Notes under the pieces: generated by a model
The model's database searches: none
What the model was told of the DNA's origin: nothing
Seen by the model: only the letters and a program-made list of their open reading frames with translations
DNA from: JABDPF01 sp037384065
GTDB lineage: Bacteria > Pseudomonadota > Gammaproteobacteria > Xanthomonadales > SZUA-36
DNA length: 64,000 nt
Direction: 5' to 3'
NCBI GenBank assembly: GCA_037384065.1
Contig: JARROJ010000021.1
Span: 1 to 64,000 of the forward strand
In this document: positions 23,657-32,863 of the stretch, piece after piece
How positions within the stretch are numbered: position 1 is the first letter of the stretch
Layout: each line of letters starts with the position of its first letter
Program-made: the position numbers and the translations under genes

Positions 23657-25804
23657 TCAGAACTTGCCGTAATAACCTTCTTTCAGTGCGTCGAACAGGT
23701 TGGCGGCCGTATGCAGCTCACCGTCGTATTCGACCTCCTCGTTGCCCGCGACCTCGACGACTTCGCCATCGTCCAGTACGAAGCGGTACTTCGTGTTCTC
23801 GAGATCCTTGTCCTTGACGAGGACGCCCTGGAACGCCTCCGGGTTGAACCGGAACGTCGTGCATCCCTTCAGACCCTTGCTGTGCGCGTAAAGGTAGATG
23901 TCCTTGAAATCCTCGTACGGGAAATCCGTCGGCACGTTGGCCGTTTTCGAGATCGAGGAATCGACCCACTTCTGCGCCGCCGCCTGGATGTCGACGTGCT
24001 CCTTGGGCGAAATGTCTTCCGCCGTGATGAAGCAATCGGGCAACTTCGCGGCTTCCTCCTGGGCGTACGGCATCGCGTCGGGATTGACCAGCGTGCGGTA
24101 GGCCAGCAACTCGTAGCTGTATACGCCGATCTTTTCCTTGGTCTTGCGCCCCTCGCGGATCACGTTGCGGCTGTAGTGATGCGCGAAGCTGGGCTCGATG
24201 CCGTTGGAGACGTTGTTCGCCAGCGACAGGGAAATCGTGCCGGTGGGCGCGATGGACGTGTGATGCGTGAACCGCCCCCCCTCTTTCGCCAACGCGTCGA
24301 CCAGTTCCGGCGCGTATTCGGCGACCCGCTGCATGTAGCGACTGTAGCGCGCCCACAGGATCTTGCCGGACACGCGGTCCCCGACCTCGTAGCCGTCGGC
24401 CGCCATTTCCGGACGCCGGCGCAACATATCGCCGGTAACTTCGAATTCGTCGTCCATGATCGGGGCCGGCCCTTTTTCACGAGACAGCTCCAGCGCCTGT
24501 TCCCAGCCCGCCAGCGCCATCTCGCGCGCCACGCGCTCGGTGAATTCGAGCGATTCCGGGCTGCCGTACTTCATGCCCAGCATCGTCAGGGTGGAACCCA
24601 GACCGAGGAAACCCATGCCGTGGCGACGCTTGCGCTCGATTTCGTCGCGCTGTTTGCCAAGCGGCAGGCCGTTGATTTCGACCACGTTGTCCAGCAGACG
24701 CGTGAAGACCTGAACGACTTCGCCGTATTCGGACCAATCGAACCGCGCCTCGGGCGTAAACGGGTTTTCGACGAAGCGGGTCAGGTTGACCGAGCCGAGC
24801 AGGCAGGCGCCGTAAGGCGGCAGGGGCTGTTCGCCGCAGGGGTTGGTCGCCCGGATGTTCTCGCAGAACCAGTTGTTGTTCATCTCGTTGATGTGATCGA
24901 CCATGATGAACCCGGGTTCGGCGAAATCGTAGGTCGAGGACATGATCATGTCCCACATCCGCCGCGCCGGTATCGACTTGTACACGCGGCAGGCGACCAG
25001 GCCGTCCTCGCGCACGATGTAACCGTTGGTGTTCGGCCACTCGCGCCAGATGACCTGCTCCGGATCGTCCAGGTCAAAGGCATCGGCCTCGTGCTCGTTG
25101 ATCGGGAACGCGAGTTTCCACGTCTGGTTTTCGCGCACCGCGTCGATGAACTCGTCGGTGATCAGCAGCGAGCAGTTGAACTGCCGCAACCGGCCGTCCT
25201 CGCGCTTGGCGCGAATGAAATCCATGGCGTCGGGGTGGCCGACGTCGAAGGTCGCCATCTGCGCGCCGCGCCGGCCGCCGGCCGAGGACACCGTGAAACA
25301 CATCTTGTCGTAGATGTCCATGAAGCTGAGCGGGCCGGAGGTGTAGGCGCCGGCGCCCGAAACGTAGGCGCCCTTCGGCCGCAGGGTGGAGAATTCGTAA
25401 CCGATGCCGCAGCCGGCCTTCAGCGTCAGGCCGGCTTCGTGAACCTTGTCCAGGATGCCGTCCATCGAGTCCTTGATCGTGCCCGAGACGGTGCAGTTGA
25501 TCGTGGAGGTGGCCGGTTTGTGCGCCTGGGCGCCGGCATTGGACGTGATGCGGCCCGCCGGAATCGCGCCCCGGCGCAAGGCCCACAGGAAACGCTCGTA
25601 CCACGTCTCACGCGCTTCCTTGTCCTGCTCGACGTCCGCGATCGCGCGCGCGACGCGCCGGTACGTATCGTCGATCGTCCGGTCGATGATTTCCCCGGTT
25701 TTGGACTTCAGTCGGTACTTCTTGTCCCAGATATCGAGCGACGCTTCCTGCATCGCGATCTCTTTGGAATCAGTGTCAATCGGCTCAACCTGCACGCTGC
25801 TCAT
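23657..25804 (-). CDS. nrdJa: Class II (adenosylcobalamin) ribonucleotide reductase large component NrdJa
   Basis: A 715-residue NrdJa, the catalytic part of an oxygen-indifferent, B12-dependent ribonucleoside-diphosphate reductase. RITSNAGAQ, TLKAGCGIGYEFSTLRP, the active-site NPCGEQPLPPYGACLLGSVNL (radical Cys between Asn and Glu), GFLGLGSTLTMLGMKYGSPE and IAPTGTISL are all present. The start at 25804 (MSSVQVEP) replaces a longer open frame that would run through the NrdR boxes. No ATP-cone is obvious in the N-terminal 60 residues. The cysteine tail is supplied by the separate nrdJb. Confidence 0.96.
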   Translation of the reverse strand: MSSVQVEPIDTDSKEIAMQEASLDIWDKKYRLKSKTGEIIDRTIDDTYRRVARAIADVEQDKEARETWYERFLWALRRGAIPAGRITSNAGAQAHKPATSTINCTVSGTIKDSMDGILDKVHEAGLTLKAGCGIGYEFSTLRPKGAYVSGAGAYTSGPLSFMDIYDKMCFTVSSAGGRRGAQMATFDVGHPDAMDFIRAKREDGRLRQFNCSLLITDEFIDAVRENQTWKLAFPINEHEADAFDLDDPEQVIWREWPNTNGYIVREDGLVACRVYKSIPARRMWDMIMSSTYDFAEPGFIMVDHINEMNNNWFCENIRATNPCGEQPLPPYGACLLGSVNLTRFVENPFTPEARFDWSEYGEVVQVFTRLLDNVVEINGLPLGKQRDEIERKRRHGMGFLGLGSTLTMLGMKYGSPESLEFTERVAREMALAGWEQALELSREKGPAPIMDDEFEVTGDMLRRRPEMAADGYEVGDRVSGKILWARYSRYMQRVAEYAPELVDALAKEGGRFTHHTSIAPTGTISLSLANNVSNGIEPSFAHHYSRNVIREGRKTKEKIGVYSYELLAYRTLVNPDAMPYAQEEAAKLPDCFITAEDISPKEHVDIQAAAQKWVDSSISKTANVPTDFPYEDFKDIYLYAHSKGLKGCTTFRFNPEAFQGVLVKDKDLENTKYRFVLDDGEVVEVAGNEEVEYDGELHTAANLFDALKEGYYGKF

Positions 25805-25846
25805 TAATTTTTCCGTGTAATTGTTTGGTTTTGTTTGAGTCTGTGG

Positions 25847-25862
25847 GCACAATCTATTGTGC
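25847..25862. promoter_or_regulatory. NrdR box (proximal)
   Basis: GCACAATCTATTGTGC, a 16-base near-palindrome matching the NrdR consensus (ACAC-AT-rich-GTGT), 43 bases upstream of the nrdJa start. NrdR represses ribonucleotide reductase genes when dATP is high. Confidence 0.88.
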
Positions 25863-25878
25863 GTTATTTTAATTTTGG

Positions 25879-25894
25879 GCACAAGATATTGTGC
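25879..25894. promoter_or_regulatory. NrdR box (distal)
   Basis: GCACAAGATATTGTGC, the second NrdR box. Its centre is 32 bases (three helical turns) from the proximal box, the spacing typical of paired NrdR sites. The nrdJa promoter should overlap this region, but its -35/-10 elements cannot be assigned with confidence. Confidence 0.88.
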
Positions 25895-26096
25895 CAACGA
25901 TCGGAAAAGATACGCCCCGGCTCCGGTCGTGTCAAATGACCCGACCGGTGATCGGGCGCAGGACAGCAAGACGGTAAACCGTTTAAAATCAGTCAGCTGT
26001 GAATCCGCTACCGGCTAAGTCCTTGATCGAGCGACAGCCCGTGGCGATAAAAATTCGATTCGTTTCGTCGCAAATCCTACGGGGCTTCGCAATCGC

Positions 26097-26561
26097 ATGC
26101 TGAACATCGTGCTGTACCAGCCGGAAATTCCGCCCAACACGGGCAACGTCATGCGCCTGTGCGCGAACGCGGGCGCGCGGCTGCACCTGGTCGGGCCGTT
26201 GGGGTTCACGCTGGACGACAAACAGCTCAGGCGGGCGGGCCTCGATTACCGCGACCGCGCCGCCGTGACGACGTACGCCGATTGGGACGACTGGCTCGAG
26301 CGGGTCGGCTGGCAAACCGTCTGGGCTTTTTCGACCCGCGGACAAACCGCGCACAGCGCGGCGCGATTCCATACTGGCGACACGCTGTTGTTCGGCCCGG
26401 AATCCCGCGGTTTGCCGCGCGCCCTGCTCGACCGGGCGGGGGCCGAACATACCCTGCGCGTGCCGATGCGGGCGGACAGCCGTAGCCTGAACCTGTCGAA
26501 TTGCGTTGCGATCGCCCTGTACGAGGCGCTGCGGCAACTGGCGTTTCCGGATCTGAACTGA
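26097..26561 (+). CDS. trmL: tRNA (cytidine/uridine-2'-O-)-methyltransferase TrmL
   Basis: A 154-residue SPOUT methyltransferase modifying the wobble base of leucine tRNAs. LYQPEIPPNTGNVMRLCANAG (motif 1), LLFGPESRGLP (motif 2) and VPMRADSRSLNLSNCVAIALYEA (motif 3, knot) are complete. It is convergent with gpsA; in E. coli trmL also lies near gpsA. Confidence 0.95.
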   Translation: MLNIVLYQPEIPPNTGNVMRLCANAGARLHLVGPLGFTLDDKQLRRAGLDYRDRAAVTTYADWDDWLERVGWQTVWAFSTRGQTAHSAARFHTGDTLLFGPESRGLPRALLDRAGAEHTLRVPMRADSRSLNLSNCVAIALYEALRQLAFPDLN

Positions 26562-26565
26562 ATGC

Positions 26566-26586
26566 CGGCGCCCGGTGTGGGCGCCG
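26566..26586. terminator. Bidirectional hairpin between trmL and gpsA
   Basis: Perfect 8-base arms CGGCGCCC / GGGCGCCG with a 5-base loop fill the 25-base gap between the two convergent stop codons. There is no U-run, but the placement suggests a shared terminator. Confidence 0.5.
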
Positions 26587-27624
26587 TCAGGCCGTTTCGC
26601 TCTTGGGCTCCCGGGCGAGCAATTCGCGAACACACTCGTTCGGATCGCGCCCCTTGTGGATGATGCCGTACACCTGTTCGGAAATCGGCATGTCGACGCC
26701 CAGCCGGCCGGCGAGGCGCCAGATCTCGGCAGCTGTCTTGACGCCCTCGACGACCTGCCCGATTTCCGCGACCGCCTCATCGACGGTCTTGCCGGCGCCC
26801 AGCGCCAGGCCGAGACGCCGGTTCCGCGACAGGTCGCCGGTGCAGGTCAGCACCAGATCGCCGACGCCGGTCAGCCCGGTGAGGGTCTCCGGCTTGGCCC
26901 CCAGGGCGCGGCCGAGTCGCATCATTTCGGCCAGTCCGCGTGTGATCAGCGCCGCGCGCGCATTGTTGCCCAGGCCCATGCCGTCCGAGATACCGGTCGC
27001 CACCGCGAGCACGTTCTTGACCGAACCGCCAAGCTCGGCGCCGACGATGTCGTCGCTGGTGTAGGCGCGGAAATTGCAGCCGTGAAGCGCCCGGGCGATG
27101 CGCGCGCAATACGCCGGATCGGTGCCCGCCACGGTGATCGCGGTCGGCAGGTTCGCCGCCACCTCCGCGGCAAAGGAAGGTCCGGTGACGACCGCGAGCG
27201 GTCGTTCGTGTCCGAACAAGGCTTCGGCGGGTTCGTGCAGAAACCGGCCGGTCCCCGGATCCAGCCCCTTGCACGCCCAGGCGACACCCTGACCCGCCTG
27301 AAGCCAGGGTGCGATCTGTTTCAACAGACCCGCGAACGCGTGCGACGGCACGACGATCAGCAACTCGTCGGCGCCGCGGACCGCGGTTTCAAGGTCGGGT
27401 TCGGTTTCGAGCCCCTCGGGCAGGGGATAGTCCGGCAGGAACTTTTCGTTCCGACCGGCCCGTCCGACCGCCTCGATGTGGTCGCGATCCCAGTCCCAGA
27501 GCACGACGCGGGAACCGGCGCGCGTCAACTGCATCGCCAGCGCCGTTCCCCAGGAACCGGCGCCGAGCACCGCAAACCGGAGGGCTTGCGCGTCAGAACG
27601 TTCCTGACCTGGAACCTCGGTCAT
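26587..27624 (-). CDS. gpsA: Glycerol-3-phosphate dehydrogenase [NAD(P)+]
   Basis: A 345-residue GpsA that reduces dihydroxyacetone phosphate to sn-glycerol 3-phosphate for phospholipid synthesis. The N-terminal GAGSWGTALAMQL nucleotide loop, CKGLDPGTGRF, VTGPSFAAEVA, ELGGSVKNVLAVATGISDG and GLTGVGDLVLTCTGDLSRNR are all conserved. An N-terminal extension of about 15 residues precedes the Rossmann fold. The gene begins 3 bases after the secB stop. Confidence 0.96.
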   Translation of the reverse strand: MTEVPGQERSDAQALRFAVLGAGSWGTALAMQLTRAGSRVVLWDWDRDHIEAVGRAGRNEKFLPDYPLPEGLETEPDLETAVRGADELLIVVPSHAFAGLLKQIAPWLQAGQGVAWACKGLDPGTGRFLHEPAEALFGHERPLAVVTGPSFAAEVAANLPTAITVAGTDPAYCARIARALHGCNFRAYTSDDIVGAELGGSVKNVLAVATGISDGMGLGNNARAALITRGLAEMMRLGRALGAKPETLTGLTGVGDLVLTCTGDLSRNRRLGLALGAGKTVDEAVAEIGQVVEGVKTAAEIWRLAGRLGVDMPISEQVYGIIHKGRDPNECVRELLAREPKSETA

Positions 27625-27627
27625 GCG

Positions 27628-28164
27628 TCAGTTGTTTTGCGTGAACTCGGCCTGGACCGTTTCGTCACCGCCCTGATCGCCGGCATTCTGCTGCTCGGCA
27701 GCGGCCTGCTGCATGCGCTGTGCGTAGAGCTGTTCGAAATTGATCGGCTGCAGCGTCAGCGGGGGAAAACCGCCGTCCGCGACCAGGTTGCCGATCGCGG
27801 AGCGCGCGTACGGAAACAGGGTGTTCGGGCACAGCGTGTTGATCACGGCGTGCATGGTCCGCTCGTCCAGACCGCTGACCAGGAAAATACCGGCCTGCGC
27901 GACCTCCGCCAGGTAGGCGGTCTTGTCGCCGACGGTCGCGGTCACCGTTACGGTCAGCACCACTTCGTGGTTGTCTTCGCCCAGGTCCTGGACCCGCTGC
28001 TGGAGGTTCAGTTTGACCTCGGCCTGGCCGGTGTCCTGGAACACCTGGGGCGCATTGGGGATTTCAAACGAAACATCCTTGGTGTAGAGCTTCTGAATCT
28101 GGAACTGGCCGCCCTGGGCGCCGCCCTGCGGATTGGCCTGCTGCGGAATCTGTTCTTCTGCCAT
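27628..28164 (-). CDS. secB: Protein-export chaperone SecB
   Basis: A 178-residue SecB, a tetrameric chaperone that keeps preproteins unfolded and hands them to SecA. Core sequences are FQIQKLYTKDVSFEIPNAP, then CPNTLFPYARSAIGNLVADG and GFPPLTLQPINFEQLYAQR. A Gln/Gly-rich N-terminus and an acidic, Gln-rich tail flank it. MAEEQIPQQ at 28164 is the likely start; an ATG four codons earlier is possible. Confidence 0.96.
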   Translation of the reverse strand: MAEEQIPQQANPQGGAQGGQFQIQKLYTKDVSFEIPNAPQVFQDTGQAEVKLNLQQRVQDLGEDNHEVVLTVTVTATVGDKTAYLAEVAQAGIFLVSGLDERTMHAVINTLCPNTLFPYARSAIGNLVADGGFPPLTLQPINFEQLYAQRMQQAAAEQQNAGDQGGDETVQAEFTQNN

Positions 28165-28226
28165 GTTGTGCATCACTCGTCAGGTTGGGCCGCCGCAAAC
28201 GCGCGGCGGTAAAAACGGGGATTATC

Positions 28227-28655
28227 TCATTTTTTGGTGGTAACGGGGAACTGATCGCTGCGCCATGCCCCCATGCCGCCCTTCAGGATCGCCACCTCGG
28301 TCGCGCCCATTTTCCTGAGGTTGGCGGCGGCGGGAAAGGCGGTGTTGCCGCTGCGACAAACCACCAGCAACTTGCGATCCTTCAGCTTGAGCACTTCCGC
28401 ATCCGGATCGGCCAGGCGCGACGGCGGGAAATTTCGCGCGTTCACGATGTGCCCGCGATTGAAATCGGCTACCGGCGAAATGTCCACGATGACGGCGTCG
28501 CCGTCGTTGATCCACGGCACCGCCTGCGCCGGCGTCAATTCGAGAAAGCCCTGGGTGCGACGCCTCAGTTCAGTGAAGATCAGCACGATCAGAACCGCGA
28601 AGAAGCCGCCGACCAGCAGCGGATGGTTGGTCGTGAACTCGATGACCTGTTCCAT
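28227..28655 (-). CDS. yibN: Membrane-anchored rhodanese-like protein (YibN)
   Basis: A 142-residue protein with an N-terminal membrane helix (LLVGGFFAVLIVLIFTEL), then one rhodanese domain with the catalytic Cys in the loop VVCRSGNTA. E. coli YibN has the same form and the same neighbours (gpmI, secB, gpsA). Unlike E. coli, no grxC lies between it and secB. The start at 28655 (MEQVIEFTT) matches the family. Confidence 0.9.
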   Translation of the reverse strand: MEQVIEFTTNHPLLVGGFFAVLIVLIFTELRRRTQGFLELTPAQAVPWINDGDAVIVDISPVADFNRGHIVNARNFPPSRLADPDAEVLKLKDRKLLVVCRSGNTAFPAAANLRKMGATEVAILKGGMGAWRSDQFPVTTKK

Positions 28656-28815
28656 GCTCCAATCTCTTTTATGAAATAATATCGATCTTTCCGGCCACCC
28701 GAAACGGGCCGGCCGGTTCGGCGCAGCGCGTCGCGTGACGCGACACATCTGGAGGCGCCGGACCCCTATTACAAGCGAGCGGCGCGGCACGACCAGACGC
28801 GCGTCCGGAGGTTAC

Positions 28816-30366
28816 ATGAGCAACAATCCAGCACGCAAGCCACTGGTTCTGATGATTCTCGACGGCTGGGGTTACCGGGAGGAGTCCCGGGCCAATGCGA
28901 TCGCGCTCGGTGAGACGCCCTGCTGGGACAGCATGTGGCGCGCCGACCCCCACACCCTGATCGAAACCTCGGGCGAAGCGGTCGGACTGCCGCCGGGCCA
29001 GATGGGCAACTCGGAGGTCGGACACCTGAACATCGGCGCCGGGCGCATCGTTTACCAGGACTACACGCGCATCGACCAGGCCATCCGTGACGGCAGCTTC
29101 CAGCGCAACGCGGCCCTGTGCGACGGCATCGACGCCGCAATCGAGCGCGGCGCAACGGTGCACCTCATGGGCCTGCTGTCACCCGGCGGCGTGCACAGCC
29201 ACGAGGAGCAGTTCTTTGAAACCGTGCGGCTCGCCGCCGAGCGGGGCGCCGGCGCGATCGCGGTCCACGCCTTCCTCGACGGCCGCGACACACCGCCGCG
29301 CAGCGCCGAAGCATCGATCCGGCGGATGCAGGCGGTCGTCGACGGCATCCCCGGCGCCTCGATCGCGACCCTGTCCGGGCGGTACTACGCGATGGATCGC
29401 GACAACCGCTGGGACCGGGTCGAACAGGCCTACCGGGCCATCGTGTCGGCCACCGCGGACCAGCGTGCGCCATCCGCGCTCGACGGGCTGGCGCAGGCCT
29501 ACGAACGCGGCGAGAACGACGAATTCGTTCTGCCGACCGTGCTCGACGACGCACCCGGCGTGCGGGACGGCGACGCCGTGATTTTCGTGAACTTCCGGGC
29601 CGACCGCGCCCGCGAACTGACCATGGCCTTCGTCAACGAGCCGTTCGAGGGCTTCAAGCGAAACCGGGTCGAACTGTCCGCGTTCGTCACCATGACCGAG
29701 TACATGGCGGGTCTCCCGGTCCGCATCGCGTTTCCACCGGAATCGCTGCCGCGGATTCTGGCGGCCGAACTCGCGCAGCACGGCCTGCATCAGCTGCGCA
29801 TTGCGGAAACCGAGAAATACGCCCACGTGACGTTCTTTTTCAACGGCGGCGAAGAGACGCCTTTTCCGCTCGAGGAGCGCATCCTGATCCCTTCGCCAAA
29901 GGTCGCCACCTACGACCTGCAGCCCGAGATGAGTGCGCCCGAACTCACCGAAAAGCTGACCGCGGCGATCCGTTCGCGCAAATTCGACGTGATCATCTGT
30001 AACGTCGCCAACCCCGATATGGTCGGGCATACCGGCAGCATGGATGCGGCGTTGGCCGCCGTCGCCGCGGTCGACCATTGCCTGGCCGAAGTGCGCGCCG
30101 CGATCGACGAAACCGGCGGCGAGCTGCTGGTCACCGCCGATCACGGCAACATCGAACAGATGACCGACCCTGCAACCGGCCAGAATCACACCGCGCACAC
30201 GACCAACCCGGTGCCGTTCCTGTTCCACGGCCGGCCCGCGCGCTTCAGTGGCACGGGCTCGCTGCGCGACATCGCGCCGACCATGCTGTACCTGCTCGGA
30301 CTCGAACAGCCCGAGGAAATGACCGGACGCCCGTTGCTCGAACTGACCGGCGGTGCGGCGGCCTAG
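28816..30366 (+). CDS. gpmI: 2,3-bisphosphoglycerate-independent phosphoglycerate mutase
   Basis: A 516-residue Mn-dependent enzyme interconverting 3- and 2-phosphoglycerate. The alkaline-phosphatase-like core is visible: LMILDGWGYRE, the phosphoserine motif GQMGNSEVGHLNIGAGR, DGRDTPPRSAE, FRADRARELT and VTADHGNIEQM. GGAGG lies 4 bases before the ATG at 28816. It overlaps envC by 14 bases. Confidence 0.97.
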   Translation: MSNNPARKPLVLMILDGWGYREESRANAIALGETPCWDSMWRADPHTLIETSGEAVGLPPGQMGNSEVGHLNIGAGRIVYQDYTRIDQAIRDGSFQRNAALCDGIDAAIERGATVHLMGLLSPGGVHSHEEQFFETVRLAAERGAGAIAVHAFLDGRDTPPRSAEASIRRMQAVVDGIPGASIATLSGRYYAMDRDNRWDRVEQAYRAIVSATADQRAPSALDGLAQAYERGENDEFVLPTVLDDAPGVRDGDAVIFVNFRADRARELTMAFVNEPFEGFKRNRVELSAFVTMTEYMAGLPVRIAFPPESLPRILAAELAQHGLHQLRIAETEKYAHVTFFFNGGEETPFPLEERILIPSPKVATYDLQPEMSAPELTEKLTAAIRSRKFDVIICNVANPDMVGHTGSMDAALAAVAAVDHCLAEVRAAIDETGGELLVTADHGNIEQMTDPATGQNHTAHTTNPVPFLFHGRPARFSGTGSLRDIAPTMLYLLGLEQPEEMTGRPLLELTGGAAA

Positions 30367-31525
30367 GGCCGGCGCCGCGCCGGCCCTGTTGCTGGGCCTG
30401 CTTCTCGCTGCGTCCGCCGCAGCGCAGGATTCCGCCGACCCGGAGCGGGCGCAGGCCGAACGGCAGCTGCACGAGGTGCTGGCCCAGATCGAACGGCTCG
30501 GCGGCGCGCTGCTCGCGGCGCGCCGCGAGCACCGGGCCGAGCAGTCGCGCCTGCGGGAACTCGATCTCGCCCTGCAACGGGCGGACCGCGCGTACCGGGC
30601 GCTCGAAAACGAACGGCGTGAGCACCAGGCCCGACTGACCGAACTCGATCGGCAGCGACGGGAATTTATCGCCACCCTTGACGACCGCACCGCCCGGCTG
30701 GCCAACCAGCTGCGGGCTGCCTACCGGAGCGGCCGGCAATCCCGCAGCCGCCTGATCCTGAATCTCGACGATCCGGAAATCGTGACCCGGATGCTGGCCT
30801 ATTACGACTACGTCAACCGCGCACAGCTCGGGCGAATCGCCGAACTCCGTGACGCGGTCACGACGCTCGACCGGCTGGCGAGCGAAACCGGGCTGGAGCT
30901 CGAGCGCCTGGCCGAGGTGCAACGCGAGCAGCAATCACTGCGGGACGAACTGGCGGCGCAGCGCGGCCAGCGGGCCGAATTGCTCGCGCGGATCGCGAAC
31001 GACATCGAGCAGAACCAATCGAGCCTGCGTGAACTCGAGCGGGACCGGAAGGACCTCGAGGCGCTGATCGAGCGTCTGGCCGACGTGCTCGCCGACATTC
31101 CGCTCGACCTGGACCAGCGCGCCGGCTTCGCCAGTCGCAAAGGGCGGCTTCCGATGCCGCTGAACGGCCCGGTCCGCCACGCCTTCGGGCAGACACGTGC
31201 CGCGGGACTGCGCTGGCAGGGCTGGCTGATCGGCGCCGACACCGGCGCGGAGGTTCACGCCATCGGCTACGGTCGCGTGGCGTTCGCGGATTGGCTGCGG
31301 GGCTACGGACTGCTGTTGATTATTGACCACGGTCAGGGTTTCATGAGCCTGTACGGCCACAACGAGAGCCTGCTGCAGGATGCCGGCGCCTGGGTGGAAG
31401 CCGGCGAGGTGATCGGCGTCGTGGGGGGCAACTCGGGCACGACCCAGGGCCTGTACTTTGAACTTCGCCGGAACGGCAAGGCGATCGACCCGGCCGCGTG
31501 GATCGACCGCCGCCGCGCCCCCTGA
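30353..31525 (+). CDS. envC: EnvC-type murein hydrolase activator (degenerate LytM)
   Basis: A 390-residue periplasmic protein. It has a signal peptide (to about ASAAAQ at residue 25), a long coiled coil (about 30-245, rich in RxxELxR repeats) and a C-terminal M23/LytM domain (about 265-385). The first metal ligand motif is missing (WQGWLIGADTG in place of HxGxD), while YGHN remains, so it should not cleave peptidoglycan itself. EnvC activates AmiA/AmiB amidases at the septum and is recruited by FtsEX, which is also in this window. The GTG start lies inside the end of gpmI. Confidence 0.93.
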   Translation: MRRPRAGAAPALLLGLLLAASAAAQDSADPERAQAERQLHEVLAQIERLGGALLAARREHRAEQSRLRELDLALQRADRAYRALENERREHQARLTELDRQRREFIATLDDRTARLANQLRAAYRSGRQSRSRLILNLDDPEIVTRMLAYYDYVNRAQLGRIAELRDAVTTLDRLASETGLELERLAEVQREQQSLRDELAAQRGQRAELLARIANDIEQNQSSLRELERDRKDLEALIERLADVLADIPLDLDQRAGFASRKGRLPMPLNGPVRHAFGQTRAAGLRWQGWLIGADTGAEVHAIGYGRVAFADWLRGYGLLLIIDHGQGFMSLYGHNESLLQDAGAWVEAGEVIGVVGGNSGTTQGLYFELRRNGKAIDPAAWIDRRRAP

Positions 31526-31534
31526 GGAACTCCG

Positions 31535-32851
31535 ATGAAACGAATGTCGACCGCACTGCGACGCCCCGCCCCGCTCCTGGCCGTTCTGCTGACACTGAGC
31601 CCGGGGCCGGCGACGGGCGCGCCACCGGAAAATGACGCGCCGACGGACACCCGCGACGACGCGCGGTCGCTGACCCTCGAAGACCTGCGCGCCTTCAGCG
31701 ACGTCTTCAACCAGGTGCGCCGCAACTTCGTCGACACAGTGGATGAACGGGACCTGATCCAGGCGGCGATCCGCGGCATGCTCTCGGAACTGGATCCGCA
31801 CTCGGCCTATCTGGCCGTGGATCAGTATCGCGATCTGGACGACGTGTCGCGCGGCCGCTACGGCGGGGTCGGCATCCGCCTGAACACGCGCGACGGCAAA
31901 ATCCGTGTCGACGCCGTGATCAACGGCAGCCCGGCGGACCGGGCCGGCATCGACGTCGGCGACATCATCACGGCGGTGGATGACGTCCCGGTGCGGGGCC
32001 GGCCGCTCGCCGAAACACTCGAGGGCATCGACGGCGAACCCGGCAGCACCGTGCGGCTGAGCGTCCAGCGTCCGGGACAGCCGCCGCGCGACGTCACGCT
32101 GGAGCGGGAGTTCATCAAACTGCCGACCCTGTCCTACCGCCCCCTGAGCCGGGGCTGGGGCTATTTCCGGATCAGCCAGTTTCACCGGGACAGCGCCACC
32201 GACCTGGCGGCCGCGCTGGCGTCCATTCGCGACGACGGCACCGAACTGGCGGGGCTCGTGCTGGACCTGCGCGGTAACCCGGGCGGCGTGCTGCAACCGG
32301 CCATCGACATCGCCGACGGCTTTCTCGACAGCGGGCGTATCGTATCGACGCGCGGCCGCAATCCCTCGACCCGGATGGAATTCGACGCCGCGCCCGGCCA
32401 GTGGCTGCCGGGCCGCCCAATCGTCCTGCTGGTCGATCGGCGCAGCGCTTCGGCCGCCGAGGTCCTCGCCGGCGCGCTGCAGGACCACCACCGTGCGCTG
32501 ATCGTCGGCGAACGGACGTTCGGCAAGGGCTCGGTGCAGTCGGTGCTGCCGCTCCGCAACGGCGGCGGCATCAAGCTCACGACGGCGCTCTACTACACAC
32601 CGAGCGGGCGATCGATCCAGGCGGAAGGCATCGTGCCGGATGTGGCGCTCGATCTGAATGACGATCTGAACACAAACCGAACCGAAGGGCGCGAAGCGGA
32701 TCTTGCCGGCCATCTGCCGGCGGAAACCGGTGCCGACCCCTCGGCGGATCACTTCATGACGGGCGAATCCGGGTTTCCGTTGCAGGAGATCATGGCCGTG
32801 CTGGACGACGCCGGCCTGCTGGCGGACGACGCCCCGGCCGGAAGCGACTGA
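31535..32851 (+). CDS. ctpA: S41-family C-terminal processing protease (CtpA)
   Basis: A 438-residue periplasmic serine protease with a signal peptide. It has a PDZ domain (about 105-190; YGGVGIRLNTRDGKIRVDAV), and a Ser-Lys dyad in VDRRSASAAEVLAGAL and RTFGKGSVQS. LRGNPGGVLQPAIDIADGFL is typical. CtpA-type proteases cut cell-wall hydrolases or C-termini of exported proteins. It follows envC by 9 bases, the conserved gpmI-envC-ctpA arrangement. Confidence 0.94.
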   Translation: MKRMSTALRRPAPLLAVLLTLSPGPATGAPPENDAPTDTRDDARSLTLEDLRAFSDVFNQVRRNFVDTVDERDLIQAAIRGMLSELDPHSAYLAVDQYRDLDDVSRGRYGGVGIRLNTRDGKIRVDAVINGSPADRAGIDVGDIITAVDDVPVRGRPLAETLEGIDGEPGSTVRLSVQRPGQPPRDVTLEREFIKLPTLSYRPLSRGWGYFRISQFHRDSATDLAAALASIRDDGTELAGLVLDLRGNPGGVLQPAIDIADGFLDSGRIVSTRGRNPSTRMEFDAAPGQWLPGRPIVLLVDRRSASAAEVLAGALQDHHRALIVGERTFGKGSVQSVLPLRNGGGIKLTTALYYTPSGRSIQAEGIVPDVALDLNDDLNTNRTEGREADLAGHLPAETGADPSADHFMTGESGFPLQEIMAVLDDAGLLADDAPAGSD

Positions 32852-32863
32852 ACCGGGGTCGGC

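Noticed and set aside
23483..25807. A 774-codon plus-strand open frame
   Set aside because: Complete antisense of nrdJa, whose motifs are unmistakable on the minus strand.
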